64,000 nt of DNA from Cognatilysobacter bugurensis (GTDB taxonomy: Bacteria; Pseudomonadota; Gammaproteobacteria; Xanthomonadales; Xanthomonadaceae): the NCBI RefSeq assembly GCF_014652095.1, contig NZ_BMYD01000001.1, positions 1,217,466 through 1,281,465 of the forward strand, in the 5' to 3' direction. A model generated the notes under the pieces. It worked only from the letters and a program-made list of their open reading frames with translations, was not told the DNA's origin and searched no databases. Position 1 is the first letter of the stretch. Each line of letters begins with the position of its first letter. Both the position numbers and the translations under genes were made by a program. This document shows, one piece after another, positions 30,249 to 40,985 of this stretch.

Positions 30249-30932
30249 ATGCGCGCCATGTCACCGCCCTCCACGACGCGCCCCAGCCTCAAGAGGCTGT
30301 TCCTCACCGGTTTGCTCACGCTGCTGCCGATCTGGCTGACCTGGGTCGTCGTCAAGTTCGTGTTCGTGCTGCTATCGGACATCGGACGCCCGGTCATCCA
30401 GCCGCTCGTGCACTCGTACGCGGCGACGGACGCGCGACTCGCGTGGCTCGAGTTGCCGTGGCTGCTCAATGCGTTCGCGCTGCTTGCGACCGTCGCGGTG
30501 ATCATGCTCTCCGGCGTCATGGCGCGGCGTGTGTTCGGGCAACGGATGCTGCGCTGGTTCGAGGCGCTGATCGCGCGCATTCCGTTCGCGAACATCATCT
30601 ACGGCAGCGCGCGGCAACTGCTCAACATCCTTCAGACCAAGCCTGACGGAACGCAGCGCGTGGTGCTCGTGGATTTTCCGCACACCGAGATGAAGTCGAT
30701 CGGCTTTGTCACGCGCGTGCTGCGCGAGCAAGGCACGGGCCGCGAACTTGCCGCCGTGTACGTGCCAACCACACCGAATCCGACGTCGGGCTATCTCGAG
30801 ATCGTGCCGGTCGAGAAGATCACGCCGACCGAGTGGACCGTCGACCAGGCGATGGCCTTCATCATCTCCGGCGGCGCCGTTTCGCCCGAAACGATTCCGT
30901 TCTCGCCACCGGCTCCGCCGTCCGCGCCCTGA
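30249..30932 (+). CDS. DUF502 membrane protein
   Basis: 227 aa. Two or three N-terminal hydrophobic helices (about 15-45 and 70-90), then a soluble C-terminal domain with ARIPFANIIYGSARQLLNIL (about 108-127), VVLVDFPHTEMKSIGFVT and VYVPTTPNPTSGYLEIVP, all DUF502 signatures. Function unknown. ATGs at 30249 and 30258 are both possible starts. It is followed by about 100 bp before the DUF885 gene. Confidence 0.88.
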   Translation: MRAMSPPSTTRPSLKRLFLTGLLTLLPIWLTWVVVKFVFVLLSDIGRPVIQPLVHSYAATDARLAWLELPWLLNAFALLATVAVIMLSGVMARRVFGQRMLRWFEALIARIPFANIIYGSARQLLNILQTKPDGTQRVVLVDFPHTEMKSIGFVTRVLREQGTGRELAAVYVPTTPNPTSGYLEIVPVEKITPTEWTVDQAMAFIISGGAVSPETIPFSPPAPPSAP

Positions 30933-31032
30933 TCGATATACGCGCGTGCGGGCCCGCCATGACCTTCGGCTCATGCCACGATGACATGTAAACGGCGAGG
31001 CTCGACAGTCGATTGTCCGACTGGAGAGTGAG

Positions 31033-32889
<1,857 letters not shown>

Positions 32890-32920
32890 CGCGGGGCCGC
32901 GTCGCCCGTCCTCGCACGAA

Positions 32921-32946
32921 AGCCGGCCCCAGGGCCGGCTTTTTTG
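32921..32946 (+). terminator. Rho-independent terminator of the DUF885 gene
   Basis: A 9-bp stem (32921-32929 with 32932-32940) is followed by TTTTTT, 31 bp after the stop codon; the loop is only about 2-4 bases. Confidence 0.9.
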
Positions 32947-33015
32947 TTCCCGTGCAATCGTCGGCGGCAGTCCGCTCGGTCCGGCGACCGGGCAGCGAAG
33001 CATCGCCACCCCGTC

Positions 33016-33052
33016 CCAACAAAAACCCCCGGCCGCAGTGCGGACCGGGGGT
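33016..33052 (-). terminator. Terminator of the Asp/Val-repeat lipoprotein gene
   Basis: The outer stem ACCCCCGG (33025-33032) pairs with CCGGGGGT (33045-33052) and encloses a second small stem CCGC/GCGG. On the minus strand the T-run TTTTT (complement of AAAAA at 33020-33024) follows, which is typical of an intrinsic terminator. Confidence 0.85.
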
Positions 33053-33096
33053 CGTGTTCGACACCGCGCCTCGAGGGCGCAGCACGACGTCTAGGA

Positions 33097-33408
33097 TTAC
33101 TGGGCCGGCGCTTCTTCGACAGCGTCGTTTTCCTGCGGCATGTTCACGTCGACGTCCGGAACCTCGACCGTCTTCTGCTCGGAACCGACATCAACGTCGA
33201 CGTCCGGCACGGAAACCGTCGCCGGCTCGGTGCCGACATCGACGTCGGCGGTTTCAACGTCATACGCCGGGAGCTCGCCGCCCTGCGCATTGACATCGAC
33301 GTCAGGCAGCTCGCCGTCCTGCGTCTTCTCGACGTTGCAGGCGCTGAGCGTCAGCACCGAACCGAAAGCGAAGGCGAGTGCAGCGGACTTCAGAATTGCC
33401 TTGTTCAT
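33097..33408 (-). CDS. Small lipoprotein with Asp-Val-rich repeats, unknown function
   Basis: 103 aa with a strong ribosome site (GGGAG 8 bases upstream) and a lipobox LSAC (Cys24). The mature protein is almost entirely a run of the motif PDVDV and variants: ELPDVDVNAQGG, LPAYDVETADVDVG, VSVPDVDVDVGSEQ, VEVPDVDVNMPQ. It is strongly acidic and probably unfolded or extended in the periplasm unless it binds a cation such as calcium. Own terminator and spacing suggest a monocistronic unit. I do not recognise a named family. Confidence 0.8.
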   Translation of the reverse strand: MNKAILKSAALAFAFGSVLTLSACNVEKTQDGELPDVDVNAQGGELPAYDVETADVDVGTEPATVSVPDVDVDVGSEQKTVEVPDVDVNMPQENDAVEEAPAQ

Positions 33409-33586
33409 GATGTTGCTCCCTGTGAGCGGATGGCGGGCGAATGGTCGGGCATGAGTTGTTGACGAGAGGTGACGATGCTGAACAGGCGCGCTGCTCTGCT
33501 CGCTTGTCGTTCAGATCTGTTACCGCCATGCCTCGTCAACGCTCAAAGCTGAACTTCGATGCGTGCGCACCAGGCTCGTCCACCAC

Positions 33587-33616
33587 GAAAAACGGCGCGA
33601 CTTTCGTCGCGCCGTT
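33587..33616 (-). terminator. Rho-independent terminator of rhlE
   Basis: A 10-bp perfect stem (33591-33600 with 33607-33616) with a 6-base loop; on the minus strand it is followed by a T-run from the AAAA at 33588-33591 and lies 51 bp beyond the rhlE stop. Confidence 0.85.
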
Positions 33617-33666
33617 CAATTCCGCCGCCCGCACGCGTGGTTAACGCCCAGGCTTTACGACAGACC

Positions 33667-34974
33667 TCAGGCCCGCGTGTCGCGACGGCTCGGCGCACGC
33701 GCGCTGCGGTGCTGCTTCGGCCCCGCATGTGCGTGGCCACCGCGCGACGCCGGCTTCGCGTGCGGCCGGTGCGCGGGCTTCGCGCCGCGCCCATTGCCAC
33801 CGCCGTTCTTGGGGATCGGCGCATCGAGACGGATCGGCCGGCTCGGCTCGAAGCCTTCGACGACCTCGATCGACACGTCCACCTTCAGCATGCGCTGGAT
33901 CTGACGCAGCAGGCCACCCTCGTCCGGAGCGACGAACGACAGCGCTTCACCGCTGGCGCCGTTGCGGCCGGTGCGGCCGATCCGGTGCACGTAGTCCTCG
34001 GCCACCATCGGCAGGTCGAAGTTGATGACCAGCGGCAGGTTGGGGATGTCGAGGCCGCGCGCAGCCACGTCGGTCGCGACCAGCACGCGGGCTTTGTTCG
34101 CCTTGAACGCGTTCAGTGCCTTCTGACGCTGCGCCTGGCTCTTGTTGCCGTGGATCGCGACCGCCTTCAGGCCGGCCTCCTCGAGCTGCTCGGCGAGACG
34201 GTTGCAACCATGCTTGGTGCGACCGAACACGAGCACCTGGTCGGTGTGGCGATCGGTGAGGATCTGCACCAGCAGATCACGCTTGCGACCGGTCTCAACC
34301 GGATGCACGCGGTGCGCGATCGTTTCGGCGATCGTGTTGTTCGCCGCCACCTGCACCTGCACCGGGTTGCGCATGAACTCCAGCGCGAGCTTCTTGATCT
34401 CGCTTTCAAACGTTGCCGAGAACAGCATCGTCTGGCGATCACGCGGAAGCTTGCTGAGGATGCGCTTCATCGCGGGCAGGAAGCCCATGTCGAGCATGCG
34501 ATCGGCCTCGTCGAGCACGAGCATCTCGATCTCATCGAGCTTGGCGGTGCCGCGCTCCATGTGATCCATCAGACGGCCCGGCGTGGCGACGAGCACGTCG
34601 ACGCCGCGGCGGAACATGTCGGTCTGCGGACCCATGCCGGCGCCGCCGTAGATCGTGCCGATGCTCATGCGCAGGTAACGCGCATAACCGCGGAGGTTTT
34701 CGCTGACCTGCACCGCGAGCTCGCGCGTCGGCACGAGGATCAGGGCGCGGGGCTTGCGGAAACCGTTGACGGGGGTCGTCTTCGACAGCGTGTTGAGCAG
34801 CGGCAGGCCGAACGCGGCCGTCTTGCCAGTGCCGGTCTGCGCGCCGCCAAGCAGGTCGTCACCGGCGAGTGCGTAGGGAATGGCTTCGGCCTGGATCGGC
34901 GTCGGCGTCGTGTAGTTCTGCTCGGCAAGCGCGCGCAGCAGAGCCGGGCCAAGCCCGAGGGTTTCAAACGTCAT
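33667..34974 (-). CDS. rhlE: DEAD-box RNA helicase RhlE
   Basis: 435 aa. All DEAD-box motifs are visible: the Q motif (TPTPIQAEAIP), AQTGTGKT (Walker A), PTRELA, GG, TPGR, DEAD in LVLDEADRMLDMGF, SAT, then the second RecA domain with VFGRTK, ATDVAARGLD and HRIGRTGR. The C-terminal 65 residues are basic, Gly/His/Arg-rich and disordered, as in RhlE. The chosen ATG (34972-34974) has GGAG about 9 bases upstream. RhlE works in ribosome assembly and RNA decay. A 483-bp spacer separates it from the divergent M13 gene. Confidence 0.95.
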   Translation of the reverse strand: MTFETLGLGPALLRALAEQNYTTPTPIQAEAIPYALAGDDLLGGAQTGTGKTAAFGLPLLNTLSKTTPVNGFRKPRALILVPTRELAVQVSENLRGYARYLRMSIGTIYGGAGMGPQTDMFRRGVDVLVATPGRLMDHMERGTAKLDEIEMLVLDEADRMLDMGFLPAMKRILSKLPRDRQTMLFSATFESEIKKLALEFMRNPVQVQVAANNTIAETIAHRVHPVETGRKRDLLVQILTDRHTDQVLVFGRTKHGCNRLAEQLEEAGLKAVAIHGNKSQAQRQKALNAFKANKARVLVATDVAARGLDIPNLPLVINFDLPMVAEDYVHRIGRTGRNGASGEALSFVAPDEGGLLRQIQRMLKVDVSIEVVEGFEPSRPIRLDAPIPKNGGGNGRGAKPAHRPHAKPASRGGHAHAGPKQHRSARAPSRRDTRA

Positions 34975-35457
34975 TTGGAAGCTCCAGTGGAATCGATCCA
35001 CGCCGCGAACGGTGTGGAGTCACTCGGAGCATTCCCTAGACCGCGCTGCGAGTATTCGGATTGAACGCACCGGAGGTTCCGGTGCGCGTCGGCGCTACGA
35101 CGACGTGCGGGATGCAGGACGCACCCGAATCACCCGCGCCGCGACTGCGACGCCCTCACGGAGGCTGGGGTGCCTGGCGACGCCAGGGGAGGATGCGACA
35201 GAAACTTTGGGAACCGTCTCCTTTCGGAGCGGTGGCCGTGCGCTGAACGGGGCGAATGGTACGCGACGCACCCGTCCGCGGCCACCCCGTTTACGCCGCA
35301 CCGTTCAGCTGCATCTCGGCCTCCCTGCGCACCGCCGGCGCATGACCTTCGACACCCGACCGGCGAGCGCCGTGGCGCTATGGTCGGGATTGGCCTGGCG
35401 GTTAAGCCGCGCGGCGCCGACTCCCTATTTTTCCGAGCCCTCCGGCTGGAGCCCCAC
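34975..35457. other. 483-bp divergent intergenic region, rhlE / M13 peptidase
   Basis: No gene is supported. One feature stands out: a 9-bp perfect hairpin (35066-35074 with 35078-35086) about 100 bp upstream of rhlE, which would lie in its 5' leader if transcription starts further out. A GGAG site at 35448-35451 belongs to the M13 gene. The remainder is GC-rich and featureless to my reading. Confidence 0.5.
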
Positions 35458-37566
35458 GTGACCTCGAACAAATCCCCGATCCTCCTGTCCCTGGCGATCG
35501 CCGCCGCGCTGACCGGCTGCCCCGAGAACGCGCAAACGGCCGCCACCGCCGCCGCGCCCGCGGACAGCGGCGCGCAGAACGCAAACAAGCTCGCGCTCGA
35601 CGAAAGCAAGCTGCCGGCCGTGAACCGCTTCCAGGCCTCCGACCTCGACCCGTCGAAGAACGCGTGTGCCGACTTCGGCGGCTACGTCAACGGCAAGTGG
35701 CTCGCCGCGAACGAGATCCCGGGCGACCGCACCTCGTGGGGCGCGTTCGAAATGCTCGACGAACGCTCGGTCGCCGTGCAGCGCCAGCTCGCCGAGCAGG
35801 CGGCCGCAATGGAGAACCCGTCGCAGGTCGAGAAGATCGTCGGCGACTTCTGGGCCAGCGGCATGGACGCGCAGGCGATCAACGCGCAGGGCATCAAGCC
35901 GATCCAGAGCCGCCTTGAGGCGATCTCGGCGCTCGACAGCCAACAGAAGATCGCCGAGTACCTGCGCACGAGCGCGTCGCGCGGCGAGAACCTGCTGTTC
36001 TCGTTCGGCCCGGAGGCCGACTTCAAGAACTCGTCGATGAACATCGCCTACGCCGGCCAGGGCGGCCTGGGCCTGCCGGACAAGACGTACTACGTCGACC
36101 CGGACAAGAAGGACAAGCTTGCCGCGTACCAGCAGCACGTCGCGAAGGTGCTCGAGCTGTCGGGCGTGCCGGCGGCCGATGCGGCAACGCTCGCGAAGGA
36201 CGTGGTCGCGTTCGAGACGCGTCTCGCGAAGGCGAGCAAGTCCAGCGAGGAACTCTCGCGCGACGTGTCGCTGTACTACAACCCGGTGAGCCTGGCCGAG
36301 GCCGACAAGCTCACGCCGAACTTCCCGTGGACGGCGTTCTTCGAGGCGCAGGGCATCAAGGCGCCGGAGAAGTTCTCGCTCGCGATCCCGGGCTTCCACC
36401 AGGAAGTCAGCAAGATGCTTGCTGACGTGTCGCCGCAGCAGTGGCAGGCGTACCTGCGCTTCCACACGGTCGACAGCGCGTCGCCGTACCTGTCGGACGC
36501 GTTCGCGCAGGAGCACTTCAACTTCTACAACAAGGCGCTGCGCGGCCAGAAGGAAATGAAGGAGCGCGGCAAGCGCGTGCTCGACACGATCGAGAGCAAT
36601 GCCGGTGAAGCGCTCGGCCAGATGTACGTCAAGGTCGCGTTCCCGGCCGAGTCGAAGGCGCGCATGGAAGAACTGGTCAAGAACCTCTCGGCGTCGCTGA
36701 AGACGCGCATCGAGAACCTGGACTGGATGAGCGCCGACACCAAGAAAAAGGCGATGGAGAAGTGGGCGAGCTTCACGCCTAAGGTCGGCTACCCGGACAA
36801 GTGGCGCGAGTGGAACGGCCTTGAGACCACGCGCGAGAGCTACATCGAGAACGTGCTGGCCGCGAACGAGTTCAACTACAAGTGGCAGCTCGGCAAGATC
36901 GGCAAGCCGGTCGACAAGTCCGAGTGGGGCATGAGTCCGCAGACGGTCAACGCGTACTACAACCCGCTGCAGAACGAGATCGTGTTCCCCGCCGCGATCC
37001 TGCAGCCGCCGTTCTTCGATCCGAACGCCACGGACGAGATGAACTACGGCGGCATCGGCGCGGTGATCGGCCACGAGATGATCCACGGCTACGACGACCA
37101 GGGCAGCCGGTTCGGCGCGACAGGCAACTTCGAGAACTGGTGGACCGACGCGGACGCGAAGGGTTTCTCGGGCCGCACCGACAAGCTCGTCAACCAGTTC
37201 AACGCGTACGAGGCCGCCCCGGGCAAGAACGTCAACGGCAAGCTGACGCTCGGCGAGAACATCGCCGACCTCGGCGGCCTGTCGGTCGCCTACGACGCGA
37301 TGAAGAAGGCAACCGAAGGCAAGCCCGATCCGAAGACCGACGGCCTGACGCGCGACCAGCGCTTCTTCGCGAACTGGGCCACGGTGTGGCGCCGCAACTT
37401 CACTCCGGAAGAGCTCAACGTGCGCCTGGCGACGGACTCGCACGCACCGGCGAACTTCCGCGCGATCGGTGCGCCGTCGAACCTGCCGGCATTCGCAGCC
37501 GCTTTCGAGTGCAAGCCCGGCCAGCCGATGGTGCGTCAGGGCGACCAGCAGGTCGTGATCTGGTAA
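35458..37566 (+). CDS. M13-family zinc metallopeptidase, lipoprotein (active copy)
   Basis: 702 aa with a GTG start, GGAG 6 bases upstream. The N-terminus has a lipobox-like LTGC (Cys21). M13 (neprilysin/PepO) peptidases cut short peptides. All catalytic features are present: NAYYNPLQNEIVFPAAIL, HEMIH (H539, E540, H543) and the third zinc ligand E600 in GENIADLGG, plus the C-terminal NVRLATDSHAPANFRAIG. Domain layout is a N-terminal helical lid domain (about 60-440) and the catalytic domain (about 480-702). A related but degenerate copy follows 185 bp downstream. Confidence 0.95.
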   Translation: MTSNKSPILLSLAIAAALTGCPENAQTAATAAAPADSGAQNANKLALDESKLPAVNRFQASDLDPSKNACADFGGYVNGKWLAANEIPGDRTSWGAFEMLDERSVAVQRQLAEQAAAMENPSQVEKIVGDFWASGMDAQAINAQGIKPIQSRLEAISALDSQQKIAEYLRTSASRGENLLFSFGPEADFKNSSMNIAYAGQGGLGLPDKTYYVDPDKKDKLAAYQQHVAKVLELSGVPAADAATLAKDVVAFETRLAKASKSSEELSRDVSLYYNPVSLAEADKLTPNFPWTAFFEAQGIKAPEKFSLAIPGFHQEVSKMLADVSPQQWQAYLRFHTVDSASPYLSDAFAQEHFNFYNKALRGQKEMKERGKRVLDTIESNAGEALGQMYVKVAFPAESKARMEELVKNLSASLKTRIENLDWMSADTKKKAMEKWASFTPKVGYPDKWREWNGLETTRESYIENVLAANEFNYKWQLGKIGKPVDKSEWGMSPQTVNAYYNPLQNEIVFPAAILQPPFFDPNATDEMNYGGIGAVIGHEMIHGYDDQGSRFGATGNFENWWTDADAKGFSGRTDKLVNQFNAYEAAPGKNVNGKLTLGENIADLGGLSVAYDAMKKATEGKPDPKTDGLTRDQRFFANWATVWRRNFTPEELNVRLATDSHAPANFRAIGAPSNLPAFAAAFECKPGQPMVRQGDQQVVIW

Positions 37567-37611
37567 GCGCAATCAGCCACGCATGACGCTGCAGGCGCCA
37601 TGCGGCGCGTT

Positions 37612-37642
37612 CGAAAAGGCCCGGCATGTCCGGGCCTTTTCG
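37612..37642 (+). terminator. Rho-independent terminator after the first M13 gene
   Basis: A perfect 13-bp stem (37612-37624 with 37630-37642) contains AAAA at its base and TTTT in the right arm, with loop CATGT. It would separate the two M13 genes transcriptionally. Confidence 0.9.
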
Positions 37643-37751
37643 TTGTGCGCACACGGCCCCGCTTGCGTCACTCGCCCGCGCAGCGCGTGTTCACCGGCGC
37701 CCTTGCATGGCCGGTTAGACTCCCGCGACCCCCGCACGGACCCCATCCACG

Positions 37752-39767
37752 ATGACGCCACGCCCGCTTGCCTGCGCACTCGCCCTCGGTCTGATCGCCA
37801 CGTTCGCCGTTCCCGACGCGGGCGCGCAAAAACGGCGTGGCAAGGCAAACGCGAAGGCACCAGCGGTCAGCGCGGAGTGCCGTGACTTCTACACCGCTTC
37901 GAATGCAGGCTGGCTCGAAGCGAACTCGCTTCCCGCAGGCGCCGCGTCGATCTCCGCGCTCGAGCAACTGCGCGACCGTTCGCGCCAGCAGCAGATACAG
38001 CTCCTGGACGCCGCGATGGCGTCGCCCCAAGGCAACGTGCAGAAGCTCCTTGGCGACTTCTGGGCCAGCGGCATCGACGAAGCGGCGGTGGAGCGCGACG
38101 GCGCGCAGCCGATCGCCCCGCTGCTCGAACGGATCAATGCGATCCGCCGCACGAAAGACATCGCCCCGGCGATCGCGGCGCTGCACCAGGTCGGCATCCC
38201 GGTCGCGTTCAACTTCGGCGCCGATGTCGACCTCAAGGACCTCAATCGCCACATTGGCTATTTCAGTCAAGGCGGACTCGGCCTCGTCGACCCCGCGTTC
38301 TATACCCGCACCGATGCGGACACGCGCAAGGTGCTCGGTCAGTACAACGGATACGTGCAGCAGATCCTCGCACTGACGGGCACGCCGAAGGACCAGGTCG
38401 CCGCGCAGGCGCAGCAGGTCATCGATCTGGAAACGCGCATCGCGCAGGCGTCGCGGCCGCTGTCGCAGCTGCAGGATGCCCGCATGAATTACGCGCCGGT
38501 GCCGGTGGCCGGTCTCGGGAAGCAGTACAAGCGGCTGCAGCTCGCTGACTTTCTCAAAGCGCAGGGCGTGAACGACGACAGCGTGTCGATCGCCAACCCC
38601 GAGCTCTTCAACCAGCTCGACACGCTGGTCGACCGCCTCAAGCCCGAGCAGTGGAAGACGTATCTGCGTTTCCGCGTGGGCGATGCGATGGCGCCTTACC
38701 TCGCTAAGCCATGGCGCGATGCGCATTTCGCATTCCGTGGCCGCACGCTTGCCGGCGCCACCGAGCCCGCGCCGCGCCGCGATCAGGTGCTCGACGCGAT
38801 CAACCTCGCGGCCGGCCCGATGCTCGCGCGCGAATACGTGGCCAAGCACCTGCCCGACGCGAGCCGCGCGCGCGCGGAAGAAGTCGCCACGCAGGTGCGC
38901 GACGCCATGGCGGCCGCGATCGAACGCGACCCGCGCCTGAGCGCGCAAGCGAAGGCCGAGGCAAAAGCGAAGCTCGGGAACCTGCGCATCGAAATCGGCG
39001 CACCGCGCCGCGATCTCGATTTCACCGTGCAACCGATGGGCCGCGGCAGCTTCGGCGGCAACATGCTGATCGCCTCGACCTGGCGTCACCGCGAGGAGAT
39101 GAAGCGCATCGGCCGCAACAACGCCGACCGCCGCTGGAGCGTGCTGCCGCAGCAGCCCGCGCTCGCGTACGACGCGCCCCACAACCGGCTCATCGCGACG
39201 GCCGCGATGCTGCAGCCGCCCGTGCTGGACACCACTCAGCCACCGGCTGCGCAGTACGGCGCGTTTGGTGCGCTCGTCGGCCATGAGCTCAGCCACGCGA
39301 TCGACGAGCGCGGTCGCTTGATCGATGCAAAGGGTGAAGTGCGTGACTGGTGGACACCGCAAGACACCTCTGCGTGGCAGCAGCTCGGCCAGCGTGTGGT
39401 GGCGCAGTACGGTGCGCATGCGTATCCAGAACTGCCCAATGCACGGGTTAACGGAGCACTGACCCGCGATATCAATGTGGCCGACCTGGCCGGCGTGGAG
39501 TCCGCATGGGCGGCCTATCGCGCGGCCAACCCGGATGCCGACGCCGCCGCGCAGCAGGCGTTTTTCCGCGCCTGGGCCGGGTTGTGGCCCCAGCGCATGA
39601 GCCCGGAGGCCGCTGCCCAGCGTGCGGCGTCGAGCGCACATACGCCGGGCATGTGGCGTACGAACGGTCCCCTGATGAACCAGGCCGCGTTTGCGGAGGC
39701 GTTCGACTGCAAGGCCGGTACCCCGATGACACTGCCGGAAGAGCAGCGCGTCCGGCTCTGGCCATAA
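37752..39767 (+). CDS. Divergent M13-family peptidase homolog with a lost zinc ligand
   Basis: 671 aa with a signal peptide (about 1-25, ADAGA/Q type, no lipobox). The M13 fold is clear from GDFWASGIDEAAVERDGAQP through to the C-terminus, and HELSH is intact (H511, E512, H515). However, where family members have E-N-x-A-D-x-G-G, this protein reads D573-I574-N-V-A-D-L-A-G, so the third zinc ligand Glu is replaced by Ile574 and the following Gly pair is AG. The substrate-binding NAYYNP motif is replaced by LAYDAP. It may be inactive, altered in metal, or a regulator of the upstream active copy. Ends with its own terminator. Confidence 0.9.
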   Translation: MTPRPLACALALGLIATFAVPDAGAQKRRGKANAKAPAVSAECRDFYTASNAGWLEANSLPAGAASISALEQLRDRSRQQQIQLLDAAMASPQGNVQKLLGDFWASGIDEAAVERDGAQPIAPLLERINAIRRTKDIAPAIAALHQVGIPVAFNFGADVDLKDLNRHIGYFSQGGLGLVDPAFYTRTDADTRKVLGQYNGYVQQILALTGTPKDQVAAQAQQVIDLETRIAQASRPLSQLQDARMNYAPVPVAGLGKQYKRLQLADFLKAQGVNDDSVSIANPELFNQLDTLVDRLKPEQWKTYLRFRVGDAMAPYLAKPWRDAHFAFRGRTLAGATEPAPRRDQVLDAINLAAGPMLAREYVAKHLPDASRARAEEVATQVRDAMAAAIERDPRLSAQAKAEAKAKLGNLRIEIGAPRRDLDFTVQPMGRGSFGGNMLIASTWRHREEMKRIGRNNADRRWSVLPQQPALAYDAPHNRLIATAAMLQPPVLDTTQPPAAQYGAFGALVGHELSHAIDERGRLIDAKGEVRDWWTPQDTSAWQQLGQRVVAQYGAHAYPELPNARVNGALTRDINVADLAGVESAWAAYRAANPDADAAAQQAFFRAWAGLWPQRMSPEAAAQRAASSAHTPGMWRTNGPLMNQAAFAEAFDCKAGTPMTLPEEQRVRLWP

Positions 39768-39783
39768 GCCGTCCAGACACGAA

Positions 39784-39812
39784 AACGGCGCGGAGATCCG
39801 CGCCGTTATTCA
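39784..39812. terminator. Bidirectional terminator between second M13 gene and rhomboid gene
   Basis: A 10-bp stem (39784-39793 with 39798-39807) is flanked by AAAA on the left and TTATT on the right, lying between two convergent stop codons. Confidence 0.8.
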
Positions 39813-39858
39813 TTCGGGCCTGCAGTTCCTAAACCCGGCAGACCGGATGGCCCTTGCG

Positions 39859-40527
39859 TCAGTGCACGCGCCGCATGCGCGGTGGGCCGCCGCGGCCACG
39901 ACCGAACGGCGGCTGGCCGCGCCAGTAGCGGATCAATAGCCAGCCAAACAGCATGCCGCCGAGATGCGCGAAGTGCGCGACCCCCGGCATACGCCCGGTG
40001 ATACCAAGCACCAGCTCAACGACACCGTAGATGATGACCAGCGTGCGGGCCTTCATCGGAATCGGCGGGATCAGCAACATGATCCTCTGGTTCGGGAAGA
40101 GCATGCCGTATGCGAGCAGCAGCCCGAACACGCCACCGGACGCGCCCACAGTGGGATACGCGCGTCCGCCCTGCTCCATCGCCCACCAGCCGACGAGCAA
40201 CTGGCATACCGCCGCGCCCACGACGCAGACCAGGTAATAGGTCAGGAAGCGCTTGTCGCCCCACACGTGCTCGAGCGGCGCACCGAACATCAAGAGCGCC
40301 AGCATGTTGAACATCAGGTGGAACAGGCCGCCCGTGTCGTGCATGAAGCCGTACGTCAGCACCTGCCACGGCAGGAACTGGCTGTAGGCGTAGGCGTCGT
40401 CGCCGCTGCCGATCGGCCAGAGCATGAATGACGCGAGCGCGCCCTCGGGAATCACGAGCTGCAGCAGAAACACGAGTCCGTTGGCGATCAGCAGGGCCTT
40501 AGTGATCGGCGGCAGGTTTGAAAACAT
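39859..40527 (-). CDS. Rhomboid-family intramembrane serine protease
   Basis: 222 aa with about six transmembrane helices. The catalytic serine motif is GASGGVFG (about 128-135) and the catalytic His is in AHFAHLGGMLFGW near residue 185-197; HxxxN-like HLMFNMLALLMFG lies in the second helix. Rhomboids cleave single-pass membrane proteins within the bilayer. The C-terminal tail is Arg/Gly/Pro-rich and short. ATG at 40525-40527. Confidence 0.93.
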   Translation of the reverse strand: MFSNLPPITKALLIANGLVFLLQLVIPEGALASFMLWPIGSGDDAYAYSQFLPWQVLTYGFMHDTGGLFHLMFNMLALLMFGAPLEHVWGDKRFLTYYLVCVVGAAVCQLLVGWWAMEQGGRAYPTVGASGGVFGLLLAYGMLFPNQRIMLLIPPIPMKARTLVIIYGVVELVLGITGRMPGVAHFAHLGGMLFGWLLIRYWRGQPPFGRGRGGPPRMRRVH

Positions 40528-40621
40528 CTCGGCTCCTCGGGCGAGGCGACATGGTAGCCGCTGACTTGTGAGGACGCGGGACGCATGTGAAACGCATCGT
40601 CACGTGCTGTCGCGTCTTGCG

Positions 40622-40945
40622 TCAGCGCGGAGCCCACAGCGCTGCGTCGAGGTCGTCGTCGGCCGTGCGCAGCACGCGGCCGTCGCGCAGGCAAACGCCC
40701 TCGTCGATCAGCCGCCGCGCCTGCTCCTGAAACTGCTCCGAGCCTGCAGGAAACGCGATCCGGCCGTCGGCACGCACGATCCGGTGCCACGGCAGCGCCG
40801 GATCCGTGTCGCGTGCGAGCACTCGCGCAACCCAGCGCGCGCGCCGCGGCAGGCCCGCGCGCCGTGCGATTTCGCCGTATGCAGCGACCGCGCCGCGTGG
40901 AACGGCATGCACTGCGGCGAGGATGCGGTCGGTCGCGTCGTCCAT
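40622..40945 (-). CDS. Alkyltransferase-like (ATL) DNA-binding protein
   Basis: 107 aa from the ATG before DDATDRIL. The fold matches the C-terminal domain of O6-alkylguanine transferases: VPRGAVAAYGEIARRAG with the DNA-binding helix, WVARVLARD and the active-site region LPWHRIVRADGRIAFPAG. The acceptor Cys of the PCHR motif is replaced by Trp53 (PWHR), the signature of ATL proteins, which flag O6-alkylguanine for nucleotide excision repair instead of repairing it. Divergent from the small gene at 40986. Confidence 0.93.
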   Translation of the reverse strand: MDDATDRILAAVHAVPRGAVAAYGEIARRAGLPRRARWVARVLARDTDPALPWHRIVRADGRIAFPAGSEQFQEQARRLIDEGVCLRDGRVLRTADDDLDAALWAPR

Positions 40946-40985
40946 CGCGTTAGCATAGGGGCCGTCTCCGGAAGCGAGCCCGTCC

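Noticed and set aside
35061-35246. Small forward ORF in the rhlE/M13 spacer
   Set aside because: No ribosome site, atypical composition and overlap with a hairpin.
35425-39641. Long reverse frames opposite both M13 peptidase genes
   Set aside because: Arg/Val/Leu-rich shadows caused by high GC; no motif, start or ribosome site supports them.
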